From contig CAWHZI010000016.1 in assembly GCA_963833835.1 (NCBI GenBank), positions 372,001 through 436,000 of the forward strand: 64,000 bases of DNA, in the 5' to 3' direction. This stretch comes from Bog-532 sp963833835 (GTDB lineage: Bacteria; Actinomycetota; Actinomycetes; Streptosporangiales; Streptosporangiaceae). Under the pieces are notes generated by a model that was not told the DNA's origin, made no database searches, and saw only the letters and a program-made list of their open reading frames with translations. A program made the position numbers and the translations under genes. Shown here piece by piece: positions 40,709 through 50,800 of the stretch (the stretch's first letter is position 1; every line of letters begins with the position of its first letter).

Positions 40709-41081
40709 CGGTTTACCCTCGTCTTCACCGCTCTCCTCTCCGCTGACTCCTGCGGACCGTAGCCGTAATCTTGAGGCCATGGAGCGTGCCCCGGCCCCGG
40801 CATGGCCGATCGACCCCGCCTGCGACGAAGGACAGCTTACGGATTCCTGGCCGCGATCGAGGCTAGGCCAGCCGGGCGAGTTCCTCACGTCTGCGGGACA
40901 TCCCCCGCCAGACCAGCCCTGGCCCGCCAGACCTGGGCCGCCGACCAAGGTACCCGACGCTTATTCAAGCCGCATAAACCACGCCCAATACGACCTTTTA
41001 TCCTTTCCGTCCATTCCTCGTATTTGCAAGCATCCTATTTCGCGCATGCCCCGAACCCGCGTGCGCGAGCGGAGGTCGACC
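40709..41081. other. divergent spacer between carboxypeptidase and YbdK-like gene
   Basis: 373 nt holding the promoters of both neighbours. The right half (about 40970-41050) is clearly poorer in GC than the surroundings, and GGAGG at 41071-41075 is the Shine-Dalgarno of the next gene. No credible gene: the open plus frame here lacks codon character. Confidence 0.5.
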
Positions 41082-42245
41082 GTGGCCATCAGCTGGAACT
41101 CGTCCCAGGGCCCCACGCTCGGTGTCGAGTGGGAACTGCAGCTCATCGACGCGCAGACCAGGCTGCTCCGGCAGGAGGCCGACCTGGTGCTGTCCGGGCT
41201 GACCGGCGTGGGCGCCAGTGGTGAGCACCCGCATATCCGGCGCGAGCTGATGCAGTCAACGGTAGAGATCGTGACCGGTATTTGCAGCACAGTTTCCGAA
41301 GCCCGGGCCGACCTGGATAAGAATATCGCCGAACTCCAGCGCAGTGCGGACAATCACGGTATCGTCCTAGCTTGCGCCGGTACGCATCCCTTGAGTAGCT
41401 GGCGCGACGCGAAGATGACATCGCTTAAGCGTTATGCGGAGATACGCGAGCAAATGCAATGGCTCGCCCGAAGGGTCCAGACCTTTGGCGTCCATGTGCA
41501 CGTGGGGTTGCGCGACGGGGGAAAGGTGATTCCGATCATCAATGCCCTGGCTTCGTACCTGCCCCATTTTCTCGCGCTGACCGCATCCAGTCCATTCCGG
41601 GACGGGGAGGCTACGGGGCTCGCCTCGACCCGGGCCGTCATCTTCGGTGATCTGCCGACGGCGGGGCCGCCGCACCGGCTCTCGAACTGGGGGGAGTTCG
41701 AGGAGTACATGGACACGCTGCTGCGGGCCAGGACCATCCACAGCATCAAGGAGGTCTGGTGGGACATCCGGCCGCATGCCGACCTGGGCACGGTCGAGAT
41801 CCGCATGTTCGACGGCCTGCCCACCGGGCGTGAGGTGGCCATGGTCGCCGCGTTGTCGCAGAGCCTGGTGCAGCTGTTCGACTCCCAGCTGGACCGGGGC
41901 TACCAGCTCCCGAGTCCGTCGTCTTGGGTCGTTCGCGACAACAAGTGGCGTGCAACGAGATATGGTCTTGACGCGACGGTGATCACCGATGAGTCAGGGG
42001 CCACGGCGCCGCTGCGCGACGAGGTCTACGAGCTCGTTCGCGAGCTGGAGCCCATCGCTGACCGGCTTGGTTGTCTCGAAGAGCTGCAGGTAGCCTCAGA
42101 GATACTTGAATACGGGGCTTCTTATGAGAGACAACGTGCCATTCTGGCCTATAGCGGCGATCTGACCGGCGTCATTGATGCGCTAGTCACTGAGTTTGCT
42201 GAGGACCGTTTCGTCATCCCGGGGGAAGGCGGGCATGGAAGGTAA
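41082..42245 (+). CDS. carboxylate-amine ligase, glutamate-cysteine ligase 2 family (YbdK-like)
   Basis: 387-aa GCS2-family ATP-dependent ligase. Starts VAISWNSSQGPTLGVEWELQLID; conserved HPHIRRELMQSTVEIVTG, ACAGTHPLSSW, VHVHVGLRDGGKVIP, EIRMFDGLPTGREVAM. GTG 41082 has GGAGG 6 nt upstream. In the family these make gamma-glutamyl or related amide bonds; whether it makes gamma-Glu-Cys cannot be told. The N-terminal half (about 41250-41480) is less GC-rich than the rest. The ATG of the M20 gene overlaps its end, a coupled ligase-amidohydrolase pair. Confidence 0.9.
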   Translation: MAISWNSSQGPTLGVEWELQLIDAQTRLLRQEADLVLSGLTGVGASGEHPHIRRELMQSTVEIVTGICSTVSEARADLDKNIAELQRSADNHGIVLACAGTHPLSSWRDAKMTSLKRYAEIREQMQWLARRVQTFGVHVHVGLRDGGKVIPIINALASYLPHFLALTASSPFRDGEATGLASTRAVIFGDLPTAGPPHRLSNWGEFEEYMDTLLRARTIHSIKEVWWDIRPHADLGTVEIRMFDGLPTGREVAMVAALSQSLVQLFDSQLDRGYQLPSPSSWVVRDNKWRATRYGLDATVITDESGATAPLRDEVYELVRELEPIADRLGCLEELQVASEILEYGASYERQRAILAYSGDLTGVIDALVTEFAEDRFVIPGEGGHGR

Positions 42246-43524
42246 CAATCTGGCGGGCGATCTCGAAGCCTTCATTGCTGAGCATGAGGCCGAGCTCGTC
42301 GAATTCCGCCGAGACTTGCACGCCCATCCCGAGGTCGGTTACGCCGAGCATCGCACCACCCGGCGCATCGCCCTGCGGCTGGCCGCGGCGGGCCTGCGCC
42401 CGGTGATCCTGCCCAAGGGCACTGGCCTGATCGTCGACATCGGCGGCACCGGCCGCGAGCACGAGGCGGCCCAGCGCCGGATCGTCGCCCTGCGGGCCGA
42501 CATCGACGCGCTGCCGATGGGGGACGAGAAGAGCGTCCCCTACCGGTCCACCGTGCCCAACGTCTGCCACGCCTGTGGTCACGACGTGCACACCTCGATC
42601 CTGCTCGGCACCGGCCTGTTCCTGGCCAGCCAGGCCGCTCGTGGTCTGCTGCCGGGCCGGGTCCGGCTGATCTTCCAGCCCGCCGAGGAGGTCCCCGGGG
42701 GCGCTCTCGACGTGCTCGCCGCGGGCGGCATCACCTCCGTCGGCCGGATCTTCGCGCTGCACTGCGACCCCCGTATCGACGTGGGCAAGATCGGCGTCAG
42801 GACCGGGCCGATCACCGCCGCGTGCGACCGCATCTCGGTCCGGGTCACCGGCCCCGGCGGCCACACCGCCCGCCCGCACCTGACCGCGGACCTGGTCTAC
42901 GCGCTCGGCAAGATCGTCACCGAGCTGCCCGCCGCACTGTCCCGCCGGGTCGACCCGAGGTCCAGCCTCAGCCTGGTCTGGGGCCACATCTCGGCCGGTG
43001 CCACCGCCAACGCGATCCCGGACGAGGGCCTGGTGGAGGGCACCGTGCGCTGCCTGGACGACGAGGCCTGGCACGGGGCACCGGACCTGCTACGGGAGCT
43101 CATCGACTCGGTCGCCGCCGCCTACGGGGTCAAGGCCGAGATGACCTACGCCCGCAGCGTGCCCCCCACCGTCAACGACCAGCTGAGCACGGCCATGTTC
43201 GCCGCCGCGGTCGAGCAGACCCTGGGCGCCGACGCGGTGGTGACCACCCCGCAGAGCCTGGGTGGTGAGGACTTCGCCTGGTATCTGGAGTCGGTGCCCG
43301 GCTCCTACGCCCGGCTCGGGGTCCGCTCGCCTGACGCGATCCAGCAGCTGGACATCCACCAGCCCACGTTCGACGTCGACGAGCGGGCCATCGGGGTCGG
43401 CGTGCACGTGATGGCGGCCACCGCCCTCAACGCCCTCTGGGACGACAACACCCGCGTCACGGAGCCCCTGCCCAACGCCACCGCATTAGGTCCGCCGGTG
43501 ACCCCGCAGCCCGGGGTTTGCTAG
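42235..43524 (+). CDS. M20D-family amidohydrolase (second copy)
   Basis: 429 aa with M20D motifs RRDLHAHPEVGYAEHRTT, ALRADIDALPMGDE, CHACGHDVHTSILLG, QPAEEVPGGALDVLA, GGHTARPHLTADL. ATG 42235 with GGGGGAAGG upstream overlaps the YbdK-like stop by 11 nt. The pairing of an amide-forming ligase with an amidohydrolase suggests a make-and-break cycle on one amide metabolite, which is an inference. Related to, but clearly diverged from, 19559-20809. Confidence 0.92.
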   Translation: MEGNNLAGDLEAFIAEHEAELVEFRRDLHAHPEVGYAEHRTTRRIALRLAAAGLRPVILPKGTGLIVDIGGTGREHEAAQRRIVALRADIDALPMGDEKSVPYRSTVPNVCHACGHDVHTSILLGTGLFLASQAARGLLPGRVRLIFQPAEEVPGGALDVLAAGGITSVGRIFALHCDPRIDVGKIGVRTGPITAACDRISVRVTGPGGHTARPHLTADLVYALGKIVTELPAALSRRVDPRSSLSLVWGHISAGATANAIPDEGLVEGTVRCLDDEAWHGAPDLLRELIDSVAAAYGVKAEMTYARSVPPTVNDQLSTAMFAAAVEQTLGADAVVTTPQSLGGEDFAWYLESVPGSYARLGVRSPDAIQQLDIHQPTFDVDERAIGVGVHVMAATALNALWDDNTRVTEPLPNATALGPPVTPQPGVC

Positions 43525-43579
43525 CTCGTTAGGTCGCCTCGTCGTAGGCTGCGCGCCCAACCTCTCTACAATTTCCCCC

Positions 43580-44980
43580 GTGAGGGCAACTGGGGCGCGG
43601 ATCGCGATTATCGGTGGCGGGCCAGGTGGCTACGAGGCTGCGCTGGTCGCTTCGCAGCTCGGGGCCGACGTGACGCTGGCCGAACGCGACGGCCTGGGTG
43701 GCGCGTGTGTCCTCACCGACTGCGTTCCGTCCAAGGCCCTGATCGAGGTGTCCAGCACCGTCACCGTGCTGAACGGCGCCACCGACCTGGGCATCCAGTT
43801 GCCCGGTACCGCTGACGGTTCCCGGCTCCGCGCGACCGCCGACGCGGAGCGGCTGTACCGCCGGATCAAGTCGCTGGCCCAGGCCCAGTCCCGGGACGTC
43901 GCGGCCCGGGTCGCGGCCGAAGGCGTCGAGGTCATCGACGACATCGGGCGGCTGTCCAGCCCGGGCACGATCCGGGCCGGCGGCCGGGACATCGCCGCCG
44001 ACGCCGTGCTGCTGGCCGTGGGCGCGCACCCCCGGGTGCTGCCCGATTCGGTGCCCGACGGCGAGCGGATCCTGAACTGGCGCCAGCTGTACGACCTGCC
44101 CGAGATCCCCGAAGAGCTGATCGTGGTCGGCTCCGGCGTGACCGGGGCCGAGTTCGCCAGCGCCTACCAGTCGCTGGGCTCCAAGGTGACGCTGGTGTCC
44201 TCCCGGACCCGGGTCCTGCCGCACGAGGACGTCGACGCGGCGGTGGTCATCGAGGAGGTGTTCCGGCGCCGGGGCATGACCGTGCTCGGCCGGTCCCGCG
44301 CCGCCTCGGTCAAGCGCGACGGCGACCGGGTGGCAGTCACGCTCACCGACGGCCGGGTGGTGCGGGGCTCGCACTGCCTGCTGACCGTGGGCATGGAGCC
44401 CAGCGTCGACGGGATCGGCCTGGAGGAAGCCGGCGTCAAGCTGGACGAGCGAGGCTTCGTCGAGGTCGACCGGGTCTCGCGGACCTCGGCCCCCGGCGTC
44501 TACGCGGCCGGGGACTGCACCGGCGTGCTCATGCTGGCCTCGGTCGCGGCCATGCAGGGCCGGATCGCGATGTGGCACGCGCTGGGCGAGGCCGTGCACC
44601 CCATCCGGCTCAGCCACGTGGCCGCCACCATCTTCACCGACCCGGAGATCGCCACCATCGGGGTCACCGCCTCCGCCGTCGAAAGCGGCGAGGTACCCGC
44701 GGCGGTGGTCAAGCTGCCCCTGGCCGGCAATCCCCGGGCCAAGATGGCCGGCATCCGCGACGGTTTCGTGAAGCTCTACGCCCGCCCCGACACCTCGGTC
44801 GTGCTGGGCGGCGTGATCGTCGCCCCCCGCGCCAGCGAGCTCATCCTCCCGGTGTCGGTGGCGGTGGAACAACGCCTCACCGTCGACCAGCTGGCCCAGA
44901 CGTTCACCGTGTACCCGTCCCTGTCCGGCAGCCTGGCCGAAGCGGCCCGCAAGCTGATGCGCTACGGCGACTTCAACTAG
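43580..44980 (+). CDS. LpdA-like NAD(P)H-quinone dehydrogenase flavoprotein
   Basis: 466-aa pyridine nucleotide-disulfide oxidoreductase fold: FAD motif IAIIGGGPGGYEAAL, GGACVLTDCVPSKALIE, NAD motif VVGSGVTGAEFAS, VYAAGDCTGVLMLASVAA, C-terminal dimerisation domain. The C-terminal catalytic His-Glu pair of lipoamide dehydrogenase (HAHPTLSE) is replaced by TVYPSLSG, so disulfide reductase chemistry is unlikely and the LpdA (Rv3303c-type) quinone reductase assignment fits better. The GTG start lies 7 nt after a TACAAT -10 box (43567-43572): leaderless. Confidence 0.92.
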   Translation: MRATGARIAIIGGGPGGYEAALVASQLGADVTLAERDGLGGACVLTDCVPSKALIEVSSTVTVLNGATDLGIQLPGTADGSRLRATADAERLYRRIKSLAQAQSRDVAARVAAEGVEVIDDIGRLSSPGTIRAGGRDIAADAVLLAVGAHPRVLPDSVPDGERILNWRQLYDLPEIPEELIVVGSGVTGAEFASAYQSLGSKVTLVSSRTRVLPHEDVDAAVVIEEVFRRRGMTVLGRSRAASVKRDGDRVAVTLTDGRVVRGSHCLLTVGMEPSVDGIGLEEAGVKLDERGFVEVDRVSRTSAPGVYAAGDCTGVLMLASVAAMQGRIAMWHALGEAVHPIRLSHVAATIFTDPEIATIGVTASAVESGEVPAAVVKLPLAGNPRAKMAGIRDGFVKLYARPDTSVVLGGVIVAPRASELILPVSVAVEQRLTVDQLAQTFTVYPSLSGSLAEAARKLMRYGDFN

Positions 44981-45081
44981 GAGGGGTGCTTCCGGCGGGG
45001 GCGCTCTGGCTCCGGGATGGATTTAAGCCCTTTGGCCTGCCCCCTCCCGGGCGCCATCGGGCCCGCTGCTCGCCGCGACGG

Positions 45082-45423
45082 TCAGTGGGCGGGGTGGCCC
45101 AGGTCGGGGTCGTCGGGGACCGGCAAGTCGTGCTGGCGCAGGCGGGCGACGCGGATGTCGTCGGCGTAGATGGTGACGATGAAGACGCTGCCCAGGATGG
45201 CCAGCAGGGGAACCATGATGCGGAGCCAGGGCGGGCCGGGCAGCAGGGCCAGGATGCAGCAGATCGGCACCACGACCGCCAGGTGACGCAGCACCGTGCG
45301 GCCGCGCCAGCCGGCGTCGATCAGCTCGTGCCGGACCCATTCGCGGTTGGCGGGCGGCAGCCGGAAACCGAGGGAGAAGCGCAGCTTCCCGCCCAAGCCC
45401 GGGTCACCGGCAATCCGGGGCAC
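45082..45423 (-). CDS. DUF5313-type small membrane protein
   Basis: 113 aa. N-terminal soluble part with FRLPPANREWVRHELIDAGW, then two hydrophobic segments (LRHLAVVVPICCILALLPG and MVPLLAILGSVFIVTIYA) and an acidic C-terminus (DDIRVARLRQHDL). The pattern matches actinobacterial DUF5313 proteins. Starts 6 nt after the stop of the carboxylase gene on the same strand. Function unknown. Confidence 0.8.
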   Translation of the reverse strand: MPRIAGDPGLGGKLRFSLGFRLPPANREWVRHELIDAGWRGRTVLRHLAVVVPICCILALLPGPPWLRIMVPLLAILGSVFIVTIYADDIRVARLRQHDLPVPDDPDLGHPAH

Positions 45424-45429
45424 GAACCG

Positions 45430-47181
45430 TCAATCCTCGATCCGGCAGATCACGGTGCCCGAGGTTACCGTCTGGCCCACCTCGACCGTCAGCCCGGCCA
45501 CGGTGCCGTCCTTGTGCGCGGTCAGCGGCTGCTCCATTTTCATCGCCTCGAGCACGACGATCGGGTCACCGGCCGACACGGTCTGCCCATCGGACGCGAT
45601 CAGCTTGACGATGGTCCCCTGCATGGGCGTCACGAGCTCGTCACCACCGCCAGACTGCGCGGCGCCCTTGCCACGCCGGCTGCTGCGACGTCGTTCAATA
45701 CCCTGGCCATCAGCCGCAGCGGGACCGGCCATGGTCAGTGCGGCCGGCACCACCACCTCGACCCGCTTTCCGCCCACCTCGATGATCACCCGCTCGCGGG
45801 CGGGAGCGTCCTGTGCCGGGTCGGCGTCCTGCGGTTCCACGTCCGCGGACCAGTCGGTCTCGATCCACCGCGTGTAGACGCTGAACGGCTCGTCGGTGAA
45901 GGCCGGGTCACTGACCACGGCGCGGTGGAACGGCAGCACGGTCGGCATGCCTTCCACCTTGAACTCGGCCAGCGCGCGGCGGGCGCGCTCCAGGGCCTGC
46001 TCCCGGGTGGCCCCGGTCACGATCAGCTTGCCGATCAGCGAGTCGAAGGCCTGCGGGACGGTCATGCCCGGCTCGTACCCGAGGTCGAGGCGCACCCCGG
46101 GACCGGACGGAAGCTCCCAGGACCGGATCGTGCCGGGGGCGGGCAGGAAGTTGCGGGCCGGATCCTCGGCGTTGATGCGGAACTCGATCGAGTGCCCGCG
46201 CGGGGCCGGGTCGTCGTAGCCGATCGGGTGGCCCTCGGCGATGCGGAACATCTCCCGCACCAGGTCCAGCCCGGCGACCTCCTCGCTGACCGGGTGCTCG
46301 ACCTGGAGCCGGGTGTTGACCTCGAGGAAGCTGACCGAGCCGTCCTGGCCAACCAGGAACTCGCAGGTACCCGCGCCCTGGTAACCGGCCCGGCGCAGGA
46401 TCGCCTTGGACGAGGAATACAGCAGCCCGACCTGCTCGCTGGTCAGGAACGGCGCGGGCGCCTCCTCGACCAGCTTCTGGTGCCGGCGTTGCAGCGAGCA
46501 GTCCCGGGTGGAGATCACCACCACGTTGCCGTGGGCGTCGGCCAGGCACTGGGTCTCCACGTGCCGCGGCTGGTCCAGGTAGCGCTCGACGAAGCACTCG
46601 CCCCGGCCGAATGCGGCCACCGCTTCCCGTACCGCCGATTCGTACAGGTCCGGGATCTCGTCCAGCGTCCAGGCCACCTTGAGCCCGCGGCCGCCGCCGC
46701 CGAACGCGGCCTTGATCGCGATGGGCAGGCCGTGCTCCTCGGCGAACGCGACGACTTCCTCCGGGCCCGACACCGGGTCGGACGTGCCCGGCGTGAGCGG
46801 GGCTTCGACCTCCAGCGCGATGTGCCGGGCCTGGACCTTGTCCCCGAGCGCCTCGATGGCCTCGGGTGGCGGGCCGATCCAGGTCAGCCCGGCCGCCAGC
46901 ACCGCCCGGGCGAAGTCGGCGTTCTCGGCCAGGAACCCGTAGCCGGGGTGCACGCCGTCGGCGCCGGACTCGGTGGCGATCTTGACGATCTTTTCGATGT
47001 CGAGGTAGGTCTCGGCGGCGGTGGCCCCGTCCAGCGCGTACGCCTCGTCGGCGAGCCGGGTGTGCAGCCCGTCGATGTCCTGTTCGGCGTAGATGGCGAC
47101 GCTGGTCAGACCGGCATCCCGGCAGGCCCGGATGACGCGGACCGCGATCTCGCCACGATTCGCGATGAGGACCTTCCGCAC
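45430..47181 (-). CDS. accA: acyl-CoA carboxylase alpha subunit (biotin carboxylase + BCCP)
   Basis: 583-aa actinobacterial-type alpha chain of acetyl/propionyl-CoA carboxylase. Biotin carboxylase: MRKVLIANRGEIAVRVIRAC, AFGGGGRGLKVAW, EVNTRLQVEHPVSEEVAG. BCCP domain at the C-terminus with biotinylated Lys in VLEAMKMEQPL. A basic/Ser-rich linker precedes BCCP (ERRRSSRRGKGAAQ). The beta subunit is not nearby. Actinobacterial nomenclature differs (accA1/accA3, pccA). Supplies malonyl- or methylmalonyl-CoA for lipid synthesis. Confidence 0.95.
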   Translation of the reverse strand: MRKVLIANRGEIAVRVIRACRDAGLTSVAIYAEQDIDGLHTRLADEAYALDGATAAETYLDIEKIVKIATESGADGVHPGYGFLAENADFARAVLAAGLTWIGPPPEAIEALGDKVQARHIALEVEAPLTPGTSDPVSGPEEVVAFAEEHGLPIAIKAAFGGGGRGLKVAWTLDEIPDLYESAVREAVAAFGRGECFVERYLDQPRHVETQCLADAHGNVVVISTRDCSLQRRHQKLVEEAPAPFLTSEQVGLLYSSSKAILRRAGYQGAGTCEFLVGQDGSVSFLEVNTRLQVEHPVSEEVAGLDLVREMFRIAEGHPIGYDDPAPRGHSIEFRINAEDPARNFLPAPGTIRSWELPSGPGVRLDLGYEPGMTVPQAFDSLIGKLIVTGATREQALERARRALAEFKVEGMPTVLPFHRAVVSDPAFTDEPFSVYTRWIETDWSADVEPQDADPAQDAPARERVIIEVGGKRVEVVVPAALTMAGPAAADGQGIERRRSSRRGKGAAQSGGGDELVTPMQGTIVKLIASDGQTVSAGDPIVVLEAMKMEQPLTAHKDGTVAGLTVEVGQTVTSGTVICRIED

Positions 47182-47814
47182 GGCAACCTCTTCTCTCGTT
47201 CGGCGCTCGCCGATGCCGGTTTCGTGCTTATCGTCGGATTGGCCGCTAGCTGATGACAGCGGTCACGCAAATGTATGGATTCTAGCTTTGACCGTTATCC
47301 ATAGATCTACCCGGCCTGGGCTGGGGCGAGTCGTTGCCGGCCGCGATCGGCGTGATTGCGCCGCGCGCCCCGCGATTACGGAATGACACTTCCCTTTGTG
47401 GGTAGGAGGTTCTGGCCCGTACCTGACCGGCCGGCTTGATCGCACCAACCTGCTGATACGGCGCATACTCACCGTTAATTTCGCACCGGCTACAGGAGGG
47501 ACGATCTAGGATGAAGCGCCACAAATAACCTCATGCGCCTCTCTGTAACCGTAGATGTCTCCCGGTGTAGGCCCTTCCTCAACCGAAGCGTGACCTCCGG
47601 TACATAGAGTGAGCGTCACTACCGGTTTGCGAGTTCGCCCGCCCCCTCTATCAGGCGAAAAGCAGCCACCGGGTACCTGGGACAGCGGCGTCCAGTGGGT
47701 CCCGGGTCTCATAAATAACGTGCGTGTTCGCGTCAGACCCGCCTGAGCGCGGGACTGACCCCCGCGTCGCGCCGGAAGGAGCCCCGTGCAGCAGTTCATC
47801 CCGGGGGGCCGCAG
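47182..47814. other. long divergent intergenic region
   Basis: 633 nt between the carboxylase gene and the PAS-GGDEF-EAL gene, with noticeably lower GC in parts. It should hold both promoters. Notable: AGGAGGG ahead of a five-codon ATG frame (MKRHK, 47511-47528); paired GTGAC and GTCAC arms around 47590-47620; and the mini-frame at 47786-47818. I saw no known riboswitch consensus, including c-di-GMP-I, and no full gene. Confidence 0.45.
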
Positions 47815-47818
47815 ATGA
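47786..47818 (+). CDS. 10-codon upstream frame coupled to the GGDEF-EAL gene
   Basis: GTG 47786 sits 5 nt after a strong AAGGAG and encodes VQQFIPGGRR; its TGA overlaps the ATG of the next gene (ATGA, 47815-47818). The better Shine-Dalgarno belongs to this mini-frame, so it may set translation of the large protein by coupling. Not proven to be expressed. Confidence 0.4.
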   Translation: MQQFIPGGRR

Positions 47819-50800
47819 ACATCCTCGGTCTCCTGGTCTCATGCGCTGCGGCCGTGAGCCTGTGGGTGGGTGCGTCCCGCCACGAGGGCGCCACGGCACG
47901 GGGATACCGCTGGCTCGCGGCCACCGCGGTGTTCTGGTTCGCGGGGCTGCTGGCCGACCAGTTGTTCGCCGGTTCATTCGGCGGGTCGGGGCCGCTGTCG
48001 CTGGCCGACGTCGCGCCGCTGCTGGCCATGGGGCCGCTGGTCTTCGGGGTAACCGCGCTGGCCTCCGAGCCGCCGGACGGCGGCTGGCGGGACGGAATCG
48101 AGCCGGTCACCGCCGAGAGCGCGGACTCGCGCTCGATCTTGTCCTCGCTGGCGGACGGCTACGTGATGGCCATCGCGCTGCTGGTCATCGGCTGGGTCAC
48201 GCTGTTCGGGGCGGATTACCGGCACTCTGGAGAAGGCGCCGGCACCTTCTTGCAGAACCTGGTGCACCCGCTGGTGGACGCGGCCGTCCTCGGCATGCTG
48301 CTGCCCGCCCTGACCACGTCCTGGCGGCGAGTGGGCCTGCCCTACCTGGCCCTGCTCGCGATCGGAGTGGGCGACGCGCTCGCCGTCGCGTCCCGGCTGT
48401 CGTCCGGGCACTCGTCCACCGCCCAGCAGGTAGCCCAGATCGTGGCGTTCACCCTGCTCGGGCTCACGCCCTGGATCTCCCGGGCTTACGTACCCGAGAT
48501 GCGGCGGCTGCCGCGCAGCATCCCCGGCTCGGGCCGGATCGTCGGCTCCGGCCGGGCCACGGTGGTCTCCGCGCTGACCGTGGCCGCGGCCACGCTGGTC
48601 GTGCTGGTGCGGGCGATCATGGGCACTCCGGACTCGGCGCTGGCCGTGGCCGTGACCAGCCGCCCGGCGGGTTTGGCCGTCATCCTGGCCGGTGGCGCGG
48701 CCCTGCTGGTCCTGGTGGCCCGGGTGCTGGTGCTGATCTGGGAGACCAGCCTGGTCCTGCGGGCCTGGCGCGAGTCCAGCGGCAGCCTGCGCGAGCTGGC
48801 CGACCGCACCAGCGACGTGGTGCTGGTCACCGACCTGGACGGGGCGATCAGCTACGCCAGCCCGGCCGTGACCGACTTCGGCTATACCCCCGACGACATG
48901 GTAGGCATGCGGCTGGACGAGCTGGTTCACCCCGAGGACCTTTCGATGGCGCTGCGGGCCACCCGCGCCGCCCTGGGCCAGCCGTCCAGCGCCGACGCCG
49001 CGGCGGCCGAGGCGGCGGCCGGGACCGGCGATCCCGACGGCACGGTGGAGGCCGCCGCGACCAGCGCCGACGCAGCGGGCGCAGCCGGCCCCGTGGATTC
49101 GGCCGAGACGGAGGGCCCGGCGGGCGCCGCGGATCCGCTGGCCGACACCGAGCACGGCGTGACGGGCCGGTTCCCGGTCCGGGTGCGGACCGCCGACGGA
49201 ACCTGGCGGCACATCGAGTCCACGATCATGCGGTACCGGGTCCCGGGGGAGCCGGACCAGCTGCTGGTCACCGCGCGGGACATCAGTGACCAGGTGGCGC
49301 TGCGCCAGCAGGTCACCCACCTGACCTTCCACGACGGCCTGACCGGCCTGCCCAACCGGGCCTACCTGGAGGAGCGGTCCCGCGACGGGCTGCGCCGCCG
49401 TGGTGACGGCACCGAAGCCGGCGTGGTCTTCCTCGACCTGGACGGCTTCACCGCGGTCAACGATTCGGCCGGCCACGGCGCGGGCGACCTGGTGCTGGCT
49501 CAGGCGGCCCGGCGGCTGCGCGCTATCGTGCCGTCGCACGACACCGTGGCCCGCTGGGGTGGCGACGAGTTCGCGGTGCTGATCGACAACGCTCCCGGTG
49601 TCCAGGACATCGCGGACATCGCTGAGCGGATGGCCGGGACGATCAGTTCCGCGCCGTTCCGGGTCGCCGACCGGGACATCGCGATGACCGCGAGCGTCGG
49701 CGTCGCGCTGGCCGACGGCTCACCGCCCGGGCTGGTGCTGCGGAACGCCGACGTGGCCATGTCCAAGGCCAAGGACAGCGGCGGCGGCCGGGTCGAGGTG
49801 TTCGCGGCCCACATGCACGCCGACGTGGTCCGGCGGCTGGAGCTGGCCAGTGACCTGCAGGGGGCCATCTCCCGGCAGGAGCTGACCGTTCAGTACCAGC
49901 CGGTCGTTGACCTGGAGACGAACAAGGTGACCGGGGCCGAGGCCCTGGTTCGCTGGTGGCGGGACGGCGCCGCGGTGCCGCCGGCCGACTTCCTGGACGT
50001 GGCCGAGGATTCCGGCTTGATCGTCCCGCTGGGCGCCTGGGTGCTGTCCACCGCGTGCGGGCAGGCCGCGGCCTGGCGGGCCGAGGGCTGGGACGTCAAC
50101 ATCTCGGTCAACCTGTCGGGCCGGCAGATCAACTCGCCCCGGTTCCCCGAGTCGGTAGCCGCGGCCCTGGCCGAGAGCGACCTGCCGCCGGAGGCCCTGA
50201 TCCTGGAGGTCACCGAGCGCGTGCTGGTGGAGGAGGGCGGGCTGCTGGTCGAGCGCCTGTCCGACCTGCGCCGGCTGGGCGTCCGGCTGGCCATCGACGA
50301 CTTCGGCACCGGGTACGCCTCGCTGGCCTACCTGCGCGGCCTGCCGGTCGACATCATCAAGATCGACCCGTCGTTCGTGGCCGGGCTCGGGCTCGACGAC
50401 ACCCTCACCCTGCTGACCCGCACCATCGTCCAGGTCGGTCACGACCTCGACATCATGGTCGTGGCGGAAGGCATCGAGAACCAGCGCCAGCTGCGCATGC
50501 TGCGCGAGATGGGCTGCGGCTTCGGCCAGGGCTTCCTGGTCGCGCGCCCGATGGCCGCCCCCGGCATGGAGTCGTTCATCGCCGGCGCCACCGGCGGCCC
50601 GGCCACGGGTCACGGCGGCTCCTCCGGCCACGGCGGCTCCGGCTCGTCAGGTCACGGCGGCTCGTCGGATCACGGCGGTTCCTCCGGCCACCCGGACCCC
50701 GCCGTGGAGGTGCCCGCGAGCCCCAGCGGCTCCGCCAGCCACGGTTCCGCCAGTCACGGTTCCACGGCCGACCACGCCGTCAACGGGCTCACCAGTGAGC

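Noticed and set aside
40422..41081. N-terminal extension of the YbdK-like protein back to 40422
   Set aside because: That part is antisense to the carboxypeptidase signal region and then low-quality coding sequence. GTG 41082 has GGAGG at 6 nt and the family start follows it.
47640..47715. Possible c-di-GMP-I or other riboswitch before the GGDEF-EAL gene (GCGAAAAGCAGCCACCGGG...GGGAC)
   Set aside because: The order and spacing of the conserved GEMM-I elements are not met; only the GAAA and GGGAC fragments look alike.
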